Both the position numbers and the translations under genes were made by a program. The notes under the pieces are model-generated. The model did no database searches and was not told the origin of the DNA. It saw only the letters and a program-made list of their open reading frames with translations. Positions 1 through 6,883 of a stretch of 12,930 bases of DNA are shown in pieces (position 1 is the stretch's first letter; every line of letters starts with the position of its first letter). The DNA comes from Candidatus Brocadia sp. (lineage in GTDB: Bacteria; Planctomycetota; Brocadiia; Brocadiales; Brocadiaceae), in assembly GCA_030837935.1 (NCBI GenBank), contig JAUQXU010000100.1, positions 1 to 12,930 on the forward strand. The letters run 5' to 3'.

Positions 1-659
1 ACGGTACCCGGCGCAGCTTCTACATTTTGTTCCCGTAATGCATCCAGTACATCACCGGTAGAAATATTATAGGTAAGCATCTTATCGGGTTTTAACCAGA
101 TACGCATAGCGTATTCCTTAGCTCCCAATATATCTACATAACTAACCCCATCAATTCTTTTTAATTCCGGCAGTATGTTAATATCCGCAAAATTGTACAG
201 GAATTTTTCTTCTAACGCTGTGTCTGTGCTGAAAATGTCTAAATACATCAGCATAGCTCTCTCTTCTTTGGCAATTTTTACTCCGTTTTTTATTACCTCT
301 GCAGGAAGTTCGTCCACTACGGTACCCACTCTGTTTTGAACATTTACCGCGGCAATGTCAGGGTCGGTGCCTACTTCAAAAATGACTTGTACTATACCCA
401 TGCCATCATTTCCCGAAATAGACGACATATACTTCATTCCCGGAACACCATTGATAGCACGTTCCAAAGGCACAATGACGGCCTTTGTAACTGTTTCTGC
501 GTTGGCGCCGGTAAACTCAATGGTAACATTTACCACGGGTGGAGCTATACTGGGAAATTGCTCCATTGGCAATTTGGTTAAAGCCAATGCCCCTAACAGG
601 GTGATGATTAAAGACAGTACTATGGATAAAATGGGCCTATGGATAAATTTCGAACTCAT
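1..659 (-). CDS. RND efflux pump inner-membrane permease, AcrB/HAE1 family, N-terminal part (runs off window)
   Basis: This is the first ~219 residues of a proton-driven RND transporter, the inner-membrane pump of a tripartite efflux system. The start is the ATG at 659-657. Translation shows the usual beginning: a short cytoplasmic stretch with FIHRPI, one long hydrophobic segment (about residues 9-29), then LPMEQFPSIAPPVV, the typical entry to the periplasmic porter domain. Further on come GTDPDIAAVNVQNRV and AKEYAMRIWLKPDKM, which match AcrB-type porter motifs in order and spacing. Full members are ~1,030-1,060 residues, so about four fifths lie beyond the left edge. The gene starts 12 nt after the stop of the adaptor gene, so the two are surely co-transcribed. 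No Shine-Dalgarno motif is visible in the A-rich gap; translation may depend on the upstream gene. The substrate cannot be told from this part. Family assignment is secure. Confidence 0.93.
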   Translation of the reverse strand, partial: MSSKFIHRPILSIVLSLIITLLGALALTKLPMEQFPSIAPPVVNVTIEFTGANAETVTKAVIVPLERAINGVPGMKYMSSISGNDGMGIVQVIFEVGTDPDIAAVNVQNRVGTVVDELPAEVIKNGVKIAKEERAMLMYLDIFSTDTALEEKFLYNFADINILPELKRIDGVSYVDILGAKEYAMRIWLKPDKMLTYNISTGDVLDALREQNVEAAPGT

Positions 660-671
660 TGTTTTTTTTAT

Positions 672-1823
672 TTAATTTTGAGCCATAAACACAGCTTGTG
701 CTTTTGACTGTTCTGCCAGGATTTGTTTCATAGAAATAACTTCAGGAATTATTTTATCTCCTTCTTTCACCAGTTGAATGCCTTCATAAATAATTCTATC
801 ATTGGAAGATAACCCGGATTCAATTACATATAAATGAGGAATGCGGAGCTTTGGAACAATGCTTCTCATTTTTACGGTGTTGTGGGAATCTACCGTAAAT
901 ACATATATTTTGTCCTGAATTTCAAAGGTTGCTTTTTGCGGAATTATTAAAGCGTTTTTTTCTTCTTTCATTATCCTGACTTCACCACTGGAACCCTGTC
1001 TCAAAAGAAGATCCGGATTAGGAAAACATGCCCTGAAAGCTATATTTCCGGTATTTTTGTCAATTTTTCCCGCAACGGTATCGATACATCCTTTATACCT
1101 GTGAATTTGATTGTTGGCTAAAACGAGCACCACATCATTCTTGTTTCCTGAGTCCATAAGCGTGGCAAAATCCAAATACTCTTTTTCGGACACATTGAAG
1201 TAAGCAAATACCTTTTTGTTATCTGAAATAGTGGTTAACAACGTTCCTTCATCGACTAAACTTCCGGCTTTATTGGGAATCCTGTCAATGATTCCGTCAA
1301 ATGGCGCTTTTATTACGGTATAAGACAGATTTAATTCAGCGCTTGCCACATACGATTTCGCTTCATTAACTTTTGCATGAAGTGCATCCAGTTTAGCCTG
1401 AGCCATGTGAAGCTCTGTTTTTGACACGATATTTTTTTCTACCAGTATTTTTACGTTTTGCAAATTCAGTTTAGCAGCTTTCACCTCTGCAATGGCGCTT
1501 TTCAGCATTGCTTTCGTTTTTAATAAATCCACTTCATATTCCTGGCGGCTTATGCTAAAAAGCATTTGCCCGTCTTTCACGATTTCGCCTTCGTCGACAT
1601 GGATTTTTTCGATATATCCTTTCACCCTGGCTCTTAGCTCTACATGTTGTAATGAATGTATATTTGCTACATAATCATGAGTATATGTCGTATCCATCAC
1701 GACAGGATTTGTAACAGGGTATTTTTCCTGATTGACGCTATTTTTTTTATCTGATGAGCATGCACTTATGAATAAAGCAGCCCAAACACTCAAATACATG
1801 AATTTTTTATTCATAGAAATCAT
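672..1823 (-). CDS. RND efflux periplasmic adaptor (membrane fusion protein), lipoprotein
   Basis: This is the adaptor that links an RND pump to an outer-membrane channel. The N-terminus is a lipoprotein signal: a hydrophobic stretch ending in FISAC, with the lipidated cysteine at residue 22. The first lipoyl half follows at about 61-91 (VELRARVKGYIEKIHVDEGE), then a helical hairpin rich in Ala, Lys and Glu (about 97-165), then the second lipoyl half with VIKAPFDGIIDRIP (170-183) and a beta-barrel segment with VFAYFNVSEKEY (205-216). Length (383 aa) is normal. ATG codons at 1823 and 1814 are both possible starts; neither has a Shine-Dalgarno motif, and the signal peptide works with either. 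The sequence style (short lipoprotein head, TTISDNKKVFAYFNVSE) resembles Bacteroidota adaptors; this is an impression, not a search result. It lies directly upstream of the pump gene. Confidence 0.93.
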   Translation of the reverse strand: MISMNKKFMYLSVWAALFISACSSDKKNSVNQEKYPVTNPVVMDTTYTHDYVANIHSLQHVELRARVKGYIEKIHVDEGEIVKDGQMLFSISRQEYEVDLLKTKAMLKSAIAEVKAAKLNLQNVKILVEKNIVSKTELHMAQAKLDALHAKVNEAKSYVASAELNLSYTVIKAPFDGIIDRIPNKAGSLVDEGTLLTTISDNKKVFAYFNVSEKEYLDFATLMDSGNKNDVVLVLANNQIHRYKGCIDTVAGKIDKNTGNIAFRACFPNPDLLLRQGSSGEVRIMKEEKNALIIPQKATFEIQDKIYVFTVDSHNTVKMRSIVPKLRIPHLYVIESGLSSNDRIIYEGIQLVKEGDKIIPEVISMKQILAEQSKAQAVFMAQN

Positions 1824-1873
1824 TCATAATAAAAAAGGTGATTAGGAAATTATTTTTCTTTAAGAAAGTATGT

Positions 1874-1976
1874 AAACAAAGAATAACATAAAAATGTTTC
1901 CAAAATAAATAATAGAGAATTGCTTTTATCTTGAAAAAACAAAGAATAACAGAAAAATGTTTCCAGTATGAATAAT
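1874..1976. repeat. Two-copy 40-bp direct repeat upstream of the RND operon (possible operator)
   Basis: Copies lie at 1874-1913 and 1937-1976, with start points 63 bp apart. They share AAACAAAGAATAACA, one mismatch, then AAAAATGTTTCC, and after a few differences AATAAT. Each copy also has outward symmetry: AAACA and TGTTT separated by 16 nt. The copies flank the candidate promoter, one just upstream of -35 and the other over and beyond -10. That arrangement fits an operator pair for a repressor of the efflux operon. No regulator gene is in the window, so the role is inference; the repeat itself is directly visible. Confidence 0.6.
1909..1937 (-). promoter_or_regulatory. Candidate sigma-70-type promoter of the RND efflux operon
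   Basis: On the minus strand, TTTTCA (1937-1932) and TATTAT (1914-1909) are separated by 17 nt. They match the -35 and -10 consensus at four and five of six positions. Transcription would begin near 1902, giving a leader of about 80 nt before the adaptor start. The placement between the two direct-repeat copies makes a regulated promoter plausible. The surrounding DNA is very AT-rich, so chance matches are likely and the call is tentative. Confidence 0.4.
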
Positions 1977-2129
1977 TATGGAGCCATAACGCAAAAGTTC
2001 ACTTGCAGGATGCTCGCAGGGCAGACTGTCAAGTGGAACGCCTGCTTCGGCGAATTAACCTAGAATTTCGACTTCCTACGTTAACAGTTACCTCAGCACG
2101 AGTATAAATAAACTTCCTGGCTTGGAGAG
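1977..2129. other. Non-coding stretch between the efflux operator region and the gene remnant
   Basis: No gene is supported here. The base composition is more GC-rich than the flanking repeat region. One imperfect inverted pair is visible, GTTCACTTG near 1997 and CAAGTGGAAC near 2030, which pair with one bulged base. It could be a remnant of a mobile element or an unrelated hairpin, and nothing else is recognised. Confidence 0.3.
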
Positions 2130-2508
2130 CTAATATCGCTGGAGTGATTTTTTGCACAACAGATGAACTATAGGCCTGAGCTTTGAAATTAAATTCTTCG
2201 GACAAATTCCATAAGTTATTATCAAATCACAAATATTTTCTTGGCTTAAGATACGGACATTCGGGTAATTTTCGATTAATTCCTGGAACTCTATATTAGC
2301 ATCATTTGAATGTTTTCTCGCATTTATAAAAATAGCTGAATTTGGAATCAATTTGTTGTCTAAAGTGAGAAAATCGATTATAAAGTACCAATAGCTCGTC
2401 TTTTGGAATCGATAAAGATATCGAAATGTATATCATTGATTTGAATGGTAGTAAAAATGTGGGTTTTTGAAAGAAAATATTCATGAATGCTTTGTATGTG
2501 GTGGGGGG
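2130..2508 (-). pseudogene. Frameshifted remnant of an unknown gene
   Basis: Two minus-strand frames look coding and abut. The upstream frame is open from about 2508 to a stop at 2380-2378 and contains INDIHFDIFIDSKRRAIG. The next frame is open through the same spot and carries YFIIDFLTLDNKL, then IPNSAIFINARKHSND and ENICDLIITYGICPKN, to a TAG at 2132-2130. Joined near 2380-2390 they give about 125 residues with ordinary composition and alternating hydrophobic pattern, which suggests one gene broken by a single frameshift. No family is recognised. There is no good start codon: the upstream frame runs straight into the inverted-repeat element at 2509, so the 5' end is probably lost. An alternative is that one or both frames are chance reading in AT-rich DNA. 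Confidence 0.4.
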
Positions 2509-2566
2509 CGAAGCATTTGCCTGATTCAGCGCAGATAAATTCTTAATGAGAATAGCAAATGCTTCG
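2509..2566. repeat. 12-bp perfect inverted repeat, MITE-like or dispersed hairpin element
   Basis: CGAAGCATTTGC (2509-2520) is exactly mirrored by GCAAATGCTTCG (2555-2566), with 34 nt between. The left arm is extended outward by a G-run (GTGGGGGG), but the right arm is not followed by the matching C-run, so the right end looks clipped. From memory, GGGGCGAAGCATTTGC-type ends occur as dispersed repeats in several environmental bacterial genomes; this was not checked. There is no room for a transposase, so if mobile it would be a non-autonomous element. The right arm contains the ATG used by the downstream peptidase gene, and the left arm abuts a broken gene. Confidence 0.65.
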
Positions 2567-3518
2567 AATGCCGGGTAAAAGCTATCAAGGTCCGATGCCT
2601 CCTTTGACGGAAGAACAAAGATTATTACGGGAAATCTTGCGAAAAGATGTGTATAAGTTAGCCGGTGAGATCGGCGACCGCAATGTCAGGACGAACTATA
2701 AAAATCTTTGTGTTGCGGCAGATTTTATTGAGGCATCGTTTCAACAGGCAGGCTTAAAAGTCTCCCGGCAAGACTATGAGGTGAGTTTGAGCGGTCTGCA
2801 AGGACGAACGTGTTATAACCTCGAAGTGGAAATCACCGGTTCGGAAAAACCCAATGAAATCGTGGTAATTGGGGGACACTACGATTCGCTCGAAGATACA
2901 CCAGGGGCCAATGATAATGCATCGGGAACGGCTGCCGTTCTGGCATTAGCACGTGCCTTTGCTGGTAAACAAACTCTGCGGACACTTCATTTTGTAACAT
3001 TCGTTAATGAAGAGCCGCCATATTTTCAAAGTAAAGATATGGGCAGTTGGGTTTACGTGAAACGGTGTCGTCAACGGAATGAAAATATCGTTGCCATGCT
3101 CAGTCTTGAGACCATCGGGTATTATTCAGACGCAAAAGGGAGTCAGCATTATCCACTCAGCCCACTCGGCTTGATGTATCCGACTACGGGAAATTTTATA
3201 GCGTTCGTTGGAAATATCAAATCACGGAAGCTCGTACAAGATGCTGTGGGGTTGTTTCGCCGCGATGCTGAACTTCCATCCGAAGCTGCTGTATTACCCG
3301 AAATGCTTGTCGGTGTTGGCTGGTCAGATCAGTGGTCGTTCTGGCAGGAAGGCTATCCAGGCATAATGGTGACAGATACCGCACCTTTTCGTTATCCCTA
3401 TTACCATACTCAGGAAGACACCCCTGACAAAATCGATTACGACCGCCTTGCGTATGTGGTGAATGCCCTGAAAAAGGTCGTGGCTGGTCTTACGGGTTGT
3501 AGGTATGAAGCTCAATAG
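2559..3518 (+). CDS. M28-family zinc metallopeptidase (aminopeptidase-like)
   Basis: The protein has the two-zinc aminopeptidase fold of family M28. Candidate metal ligands and catalytic residues are in the expected order: His107 in GGHYDS, Asp118 in GANDNASG, Glu151/Glu152 in VNEEPP, Glu184 in SLETIGY (often Asp in relatives) and His283 in YHTQEDTPD. It likely trims amino acids from peptides. Two in-frame starts exist, ATG at 2559 and 2568; a TAG at 2553-2555 blocks any longer form, and neither start has a Shine-Dalgarno motif. The mature-like opening RMPGKSYQGPMPPLT begins almost at residue 3, and no signal peptide is present. Related proteins I recall carry a leader before this motif, so the 5' end may have been replaced by the inverted-repeat element. 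It could therefore be a truncated, cytoplasmic or poorly expressed form. The catalytic domain itself appears intact at 319 aa. Confidence 0.88.
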   Translation: MLRMPGKSYQGPMPPLTEEQRLLREILRKDVYKLAGEIGDRNVRTNYKNLCVAADFIEASFQQAGLKVSRQDYEVSLSGLQGRTCYNLEVEITGSEKPNEIVVIGGHYDSLEDTPGANDNASGTAAVLALARAFAGKQTLRTLHFVTFVNEEPPYFQSKDMGSWVYVKRCRQRNENIVAMLSLETIGYYSDAKGSQHYPLSPLGLMYPTTGNFIAFVGNIKSRKLVQDAVGLFRRDAELPSEAAVLPEMLVGVGWSDQWSFWQEGYPGIMVTDTAPFRYPYYHTQEDTPDKIDYDRLAYVVNALKKVVAGLTGCRYEAQ

Positions 3519-3600
3519 CGCTCAGTAATGCATCATCGAGCGACCCTTACAAGGTCAAGGCCATCCAGATTTACGTATAGGATTTCAAAGCTGCGGTTGT

Positions 3601-3623
3601 AGAGCGAAGAGGCTCTTCGCTCT
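3601..3623. terminator. Perfect palindromic hairpin between convergent genes
   Basis: AGAGCGAAGAG (3601-3611) is followed after one base by CTCTTCGCTCT (3613-3623), a perfect mirror; in RNA this would fold as about a 9-bp stem with a 5-nt loop. It lies between the stop of the peptidase gene (plus) and the end of the nitroreductase gene (minus), the expected place for a two-way terminator. Neither side has a T-run, so it is not a classical intrinsic terminator. It may instead be a dispersed palindrome. Confidence 0.45.
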
Positions 3624-3674
3624 CCGTGGGAAGGGTAGCGAAGGCCTAATTTTATGACTATCCGGAACATTTGA

Positions 3675-4187
3675 TTATCGAAACTCGACAGCCTCATCCC
3701 TTGATACCCGCGGAGGGGGTGTCGGAATCCTGATGGGATAGCCAACAGGTACTATTGCAACGGGACGGAGATTTTCAGGTAAATTCAGGAGATTGAATAT
3801 CTCTTCCTCATCAAACGCGCCCACCCATACCGTACCGAGCCCATTTTCATGCGCCACCAGCATCATGCCCATAATACTGGCTGCGACATCCTGGATGGAG
3901 TAAAGATATACACCCCTGTCTCCGTATCTTCTGGAAATTGTATTGTCTGTGCAACCGACAATCACAAGGGGTGCATCTGCGATAAAATCCTGGTTCAGTG
4001 CAGCAGAGACGATACCCTTTTTGAGTTTTGTATCTTTAATGACAAAGAACTTTCTTGCCTGTAAATTCCCTGCACTCGGCGCCCATATCAAGGCATCTGT
4101 GAGTTTATCAACGATTTCACCGGGAATCTCCTTCTTCTGAAAACTTCTTACGCTCCTTCTCTCTTTAATTGCCTTTAAAATTTCCAT
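3675..4187 (-). CDS. Nitroreductase-family FMN-dependent oxidoreductase
   Basis: A short (170 aa) member of the nitroreductase family, which uses FMN and NAD(P)H to reduce nitro, quinone or enone compounds and is often of unknown natural substrate. Visible family landmarks are RRSVRSF (10-16, FMN phosphate contact), APSAGNLQ (36-43), LGTVWVGAF (117-125) and PVGYP (147-151). Length fits the compact subgroup seen in anaerobes and archaea. It is the second gene after the PPC/DUF296 gene, 56 nt downstream on the same strand, so a shared transcript is likely. No Shine-Dalgarno motif precedes the ATG at 4187-4185. The end of the protein (TPPPRVSRDEAVEF) is a normal family tail. The physiological substrate cannot be inferred. 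Confidence 0.92.
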   Translation of the reverse strand: MEILKAIKERRSVRSFQKKEIPGEIVDKLTDALIWAPSAGNLQARKFFVIKDTKLKKGIVSAALNQDFIADAPLVIVGCTDNTISRRYGDRGVYLYSIQDVAASIMGMMLVAHENGLGTVWVGAFDEEEIFNLLNLPENLRPVAIVPVGYPIRIPTPPPRVSRDEAVEFR

Positions 4188-4243
4188 AGATTTTTAATTT
4201 TTACATGAATAATAAATTTGCCCGACCTGGAAAAGAATTTTTG

Positions 4244-4678
4244 TTAAAGCCTAAGTATATTTAATCCTGACACGGGATCAAACTCCCGTACCGCATTGAT
4301 TCCATTGAGTTCAATAATTACCGCCTCGAGGACGAGAAATGTCTGGGAATTTTCTCTCAGGCATCCGACTTTTACGGCATCCTTTTTACCGAATGCGGCG
4401 TGTAAATGGACCTTCGGCTCATTGTTTTGGTAAAATATGGTTCCGAAACCAACTACCTCGTGGCTTTCGCCAAGTTCTCTCCATACCGGGATTGGAGGAA
4501 GTTCGTCTTTTTCAGGCCCTACCACGATCTTCCCCTCACGCATGCCGCCTACCAGATAAAATGCAGCCGCGTTTATCCCCTCTTTTTTTGTTATGCTACC
4601 GAGATTCCCAAGGACATCTTCTTTGTCTTCAAATCTTGCAACAACAACCCTTCCGATCTTACCTACCTGATATTTCAT
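4244..4678 (-). CDS. PPC/DUF296 domain protein
   Basis: A single-domain protein (144 aa) of the PPC (DUF296) family, small trimeric proteins related to the plant AT-hook-associated domain; bacterial members are suspected DNA- or metal-binding proteins without a settled function. Evidence is the family order: AAAFYLVGGMREGKIVVGP (37-55), GESHEVVGFGTI (70-81) and the conserved KVHLHAAFGKKD (89-100), where His91 and His93, probably with His73, form the known metal-binding histidine cluster. There is no AT-hook. The start at 4678 is well supported by GGAGG at 4689-4685, six bases upstream. It leads the pair with the nitroreductase gene and is divergent from the phosphohexomutase gene. Some PPC proteins sit next to redox genes, but I would not infer a role from that. 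Confidence 0.9.
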   Translation of the reverse strand: MKYQVGKIGRVVVARFEDKEDVLGNLGSITKKEGINAAAFYLVGGMREGKIVVGPEKDELPPIPVWRELGESHEVVGFGTIFYQNNEPKVHLHAAFGKKDAVKVGCLRENSQTFLVLEAVIIELNGINAVREFDPVSGLNILRL

Positions 4679-4743
4679 TTAAAACCTCCATGCATAAATT
4701 GTTAAATTTATCCCAGAGTAGATACACAATGCCTTGCGTCTCC

Positions 4744-4778
4744 GGAGATTAATGTCCCGCTGTCGCTCGCGATGACAT
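4744..4778. repeat. Diverged copy of a dispersed intergenic repeat
   Basis: Within the divergent intergenic region, GGAGATT (4744-4750) is followed by TCGCTCGCGATGACAT (4763-4778). This resembles the widely scattered intergenic element whose ends read GAGATTGCTTCG and CTCGCAATGACA, recalled from many bacterial genomes. Several bases differ, so it would be an old copy. The match is from memory and must be tested against the host genome. Confidence 0.4.
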
Positions 4779-4822
4779 TTGTAGTTAGTCTATGCAAGTT
4801 GCTCATTATAATATCTACGGCT

Positions 4823-4851
4823 AGCTTAAATAAATAAATTTATCGTGTCAA
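4823..4851 (-). promoter_or_regulatory. Possible promoter for the PPC-nitroreductase pair
   Basis: A perfect -35 hexamer TTGACA reads on the minus strand at 4851-4846. Seventeen nucleotides further is TAAGCT (4828-4823), only three of six matches to the -10 consensus. It would give a leader of about 140 nt before the PPC gene. The -35 is good and the -10 is weak. The rest of the 4679-4981 intergenic region holds a TATAAT at 4807-4812 on the plus strand without a good -35. Confidence 0.3.
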
Positions 4852-4981
4852 TATGGAAAGAGAAATTTCCTTGAAAGCATTGAAAATACAGGTAAAATCG
4901 AAGGGAAAGAAAAAAAGGTAATAATTATGTTAAAACATTTTAAAATGCCGGGAATACATTGTCATTACTCTGGAGGTGGAT

Positions 4982-6610
4982 ATGAAACGAGATGATTTCA
5001 AAAATGCCGCAGAATGCTGGAAGGTTATCCTTTCAGACGTAAAAAAGAACGCAAACCTTCTCAACGAAATAAGAAGGTTTGCAATGGAAAACAGTACACC
5101 CACCGATGTGGTTTTTGGTACCTCCGGCTGGAGGGGTGAGACAGGCACCGATTTTACCTTCAACAATGTGCGCATCGTAACGACTGCGATTATAGAGATG
5201 TTCAAGACTGGTGGGCAAAAGGTAATGGAGTCGCTTGGAGTAAGGGATTTTGATGAGGTAAAAAGACGGGGTGTAATAGTAGGCCATGACAACCGGTTTT
5301 TAGGGCCTGAATTCGCCGCATCTGTGATGGGTTTACTTACGAAAGAAGGGATAAAAGTCTACTATGCTGGTGAGGCTACTACGCCTGAATTTTCTGCCGC
5401 CATCGACATGTTACATGCGGCATGCTCGATAAACCTTACCCCTTCACATAATCCGTCTAATTATTCCGGATTCAAGTTTAATCCATCTGACGGCGGTCCC
5501 GCAGGCCCGGAGATAACAAAGGTTATTGAGAAAAATGCAAACAGGCTGATGGCTGAGAAGGCGGTGATACACGAGGTAAAGCCAGAGGATTTCCATAACA
5601 TAGATACGATAAAGCTTTATGAGGACTTTCTCAAAAAACGCGGTACTTTGGACTTCGGGCGGATAAGGCGTTTTATAAAAGAGGAAGACTGTTTTCTCTG
5701 TATTGACCACATCCACGGCGCCACGAGGACAAGACCCAACATACTCCTGGGTGAGAGTGCTAAGATACAGTATCTACGGACGGAAGATAACTATCTCTTT
5801 GGAGGCATACCACCCGAACCTTCAGCAAAAAATATGAAGTTGGTGATGGATGTATTGGGAAAGAGTACCTGCAAATTCAGGTTGGGGGTAATCATGGATC
5901 CCGACGGAGACAGGATACGGTTTACGGATGGGGACGTGGATATTAGCATGAACCACTTCGGGGCTATGGCTCTGCATTTCTTGCATGAATACAAGAATAT
6001 TTCAGGTGTATTAGTAAAATCAGTAGCCACAAGCAATTTTGGAAATGCTATTGCCGTGAAGCTTGGTATCCCCATACGAGAAACGGCAGTTGGCTTTAAA
6101 AATTTCCGGCCGTATATGCTTCAAGATGCAAAAGAGAGGGCTATACTCTCCTATGAAGAAAGCGACGGTATTTCGGGTTATAATAATACGCTCGAAAAGG
6201 ACGCCATGTTCGGACTTTTGCTTGCCATTGAGATGACGGCCGTTACGGGGAAAAATATTGGTGTGTATCTCCATGAACTTGAGGAAAAATTTGGGGCTTA
6301 TTTTCCGGAAAGAGCCAACGTGGAGGTTGACCGTTCTCTGGCAGGAGCACCGCTTCTTAAAAGGCTTTCACGCCTCAAGGATAAACTTTCTGTTGGAAAC
6401 ACAGTAACAGTTGGTAAAAATACGAAAAAAATTAAGGCGGTAATCAGCGTAGATGGAATAAAGGTGGTACTCGATGACGACTCATGGTTATTAATAAGGC
6501 CATCAGGTACAGAGCCAAAGGTAAGATTTTACGTGGAGACACGGTCTTCTGAGGAACTGAAAGATATAATTGCGACAGCTGAGAAGTTGACACACGAGGC
6601 GCTTGCATAA
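4982..6610 (+). CDS. Phosphohexomutase (phosphoglucomutase/phosphomannomutase family)
   Basis: This cytoplasmic enzyme of the alpha-D-phosphohexomutase family interconverts hexose 1- and 6-phosphates through a phosphoserine. All four signature sites are present: TPSHNP (153-158) with the catalytic Ser155; DPDGDR (306-311), the magnesium loop; EESDG (392-396), the sugar-specificity loop; and RPSGTEP (506-512), the phosphate-binding loop. The N-terminal FGTSGWRG (45-52) is also typical. At 542 aa it is closer to phosphoglucomutase-like members than to short ManB types, but glucose versus mannose specificity is not decided by sequence alone. The ATG at 4982 is chosen because GGAGG (4972-4976) lies five bases upstream; a GTG six bases earlier would overlap that site. 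The gene stands alone, divergent from the PPC pair. A role in glycogen or cell-envelope sugar supply is likely. Confidence 0.95.
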   Translation: MKRDDFKNAAECWKVILSDVKKNANLLNEIRRFAMENSTPTDVVFGTSGWRGETGTDFTFNNVRIVTTAIIEMFKTGGQKVMESLGVRDFDEVKRRGVIVGHDNRFLGPEFAASVMGLLTKEGIKVYYAGEATTPEFSAAIDMLHAACSINLTPSHNPSNYSGFKFNPSDGGPAGPEITKVIEKNANRLMAEKAVIHEVKPEDFHNIDTIKLYEDFLKKRGTLDFGRIRRFIKEEDCFLCIDHIHGATRTRPNILLGESAKIQYLRTEDNYLFGGIPPEPSAKNMKLVMDVLGKSTCKFRLGVIMDPDGDRIRFTDGDVDISMNHFGAMALHFLHEYKNISGVLVKSVATSNFGNAIAVKLGIPIRETAVGFKNFRPYMLQDAKERAILSYEESDGISGYNNTLEKDAMFGLLLAIEMTAVTGKNIGVYLHELEEKFGAYFPERANVEVDRSLAGAPLLKRLSRLKDKLSVGNTVTVGKNTKKIKAVISVDGIKVVLDDDSWLLIRPSGTEPKVRFYVETRSSEELKDIIATAEKLTHEALA

Positions 6611-6680
6611 GGGTTTTTTACACAAGATACTGCACCGCACTGCCTTTTCATCTGCTGTACGTCCGACACGTGGACAGGTT

Positions 6681-6821
6681 GTACTATTGGCGCATTGTGA
6701 CCACGGAGTAAAACTGGTCATGGCCTATGCACTGTGCGGATTTGCCAATTTCGGAAGCGTGGGAATAGGAGGGATGGGAAGCATGGTTTCGGAAAGGAGA
6801 GAAGAATTGTTTGGTTTCTAA
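6681..6821 (+). pseudogene. Remnant of a concentrative nucleoside transporter (NupC/CNT), C-terminal core
   Basis: The frame ending in TAA at 6819-6821 encodes MAYALCGFANFGSVGI (6720-6767) followed by GGMGSMVSERREEL. This matches the highly conserved CNT transporter segment ALCGFANFGSVGI, two further residues, then GGxGSMxPERR. Here the two residues between GI and GG are missing and the proline is replaced by serine. The protein stops soon after ERREELFGF, where full transporters continue with another membrane helix. Upstream residues in this frame do not look like the rest of a ~400-residue transporter, and the only start is a TTG overlapping the stop of the phosphohexomutase gene. The best reading is a gene fragment left by deletion. 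A functional small protein is unlikely. Confidence 0.7.
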
Positions 6822-6849
6822 CGGGTAATTAAGCACCCGAATTAAATAT

Positions 6850-6877
6850 TTGACATATAGTATATTTTTTTTATAAT
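6850..6877 (+). promoter_or_regulatory. Consensus sigma-70-type promoter upstream of the first cytochrome gene
   Basis: A perfect TTGACA (6850-6855) and a perfect TATAAT (6872-6877) are separated by 16 nt. Transcription would start near 6884, about 357 nt before the first cytochrome start, so the message would have a long leader, or the promoter drives a separate small RNA. The spacer is almost pure A/T, which raises the chance of coincidence, but both hexamers being exact is notable. Confidence 0.6.
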
Positions 6878-6883
6878 TACCAC

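Noticed and set aside
336..675. Plus-strand reading frames of 81 and 106 aa
   Set aside because: They are antisense to the RND pump gene, whose protein motifs are clear; no ribosome site or family similarity.
1997..2039. Imperfect inverted repeat suggestive of an attC site or tRNA
   Set aside because: No tRNA cloverleaf or attC consensus could be built; only one bulged 9-10-bp pairing is present.
4339..4752. Plus-strand frames of 137 and 99 aa opposite the PPC gene
   Set aside because: Shadow frames of a well-supported minus-strand gene with conserved family motifs.
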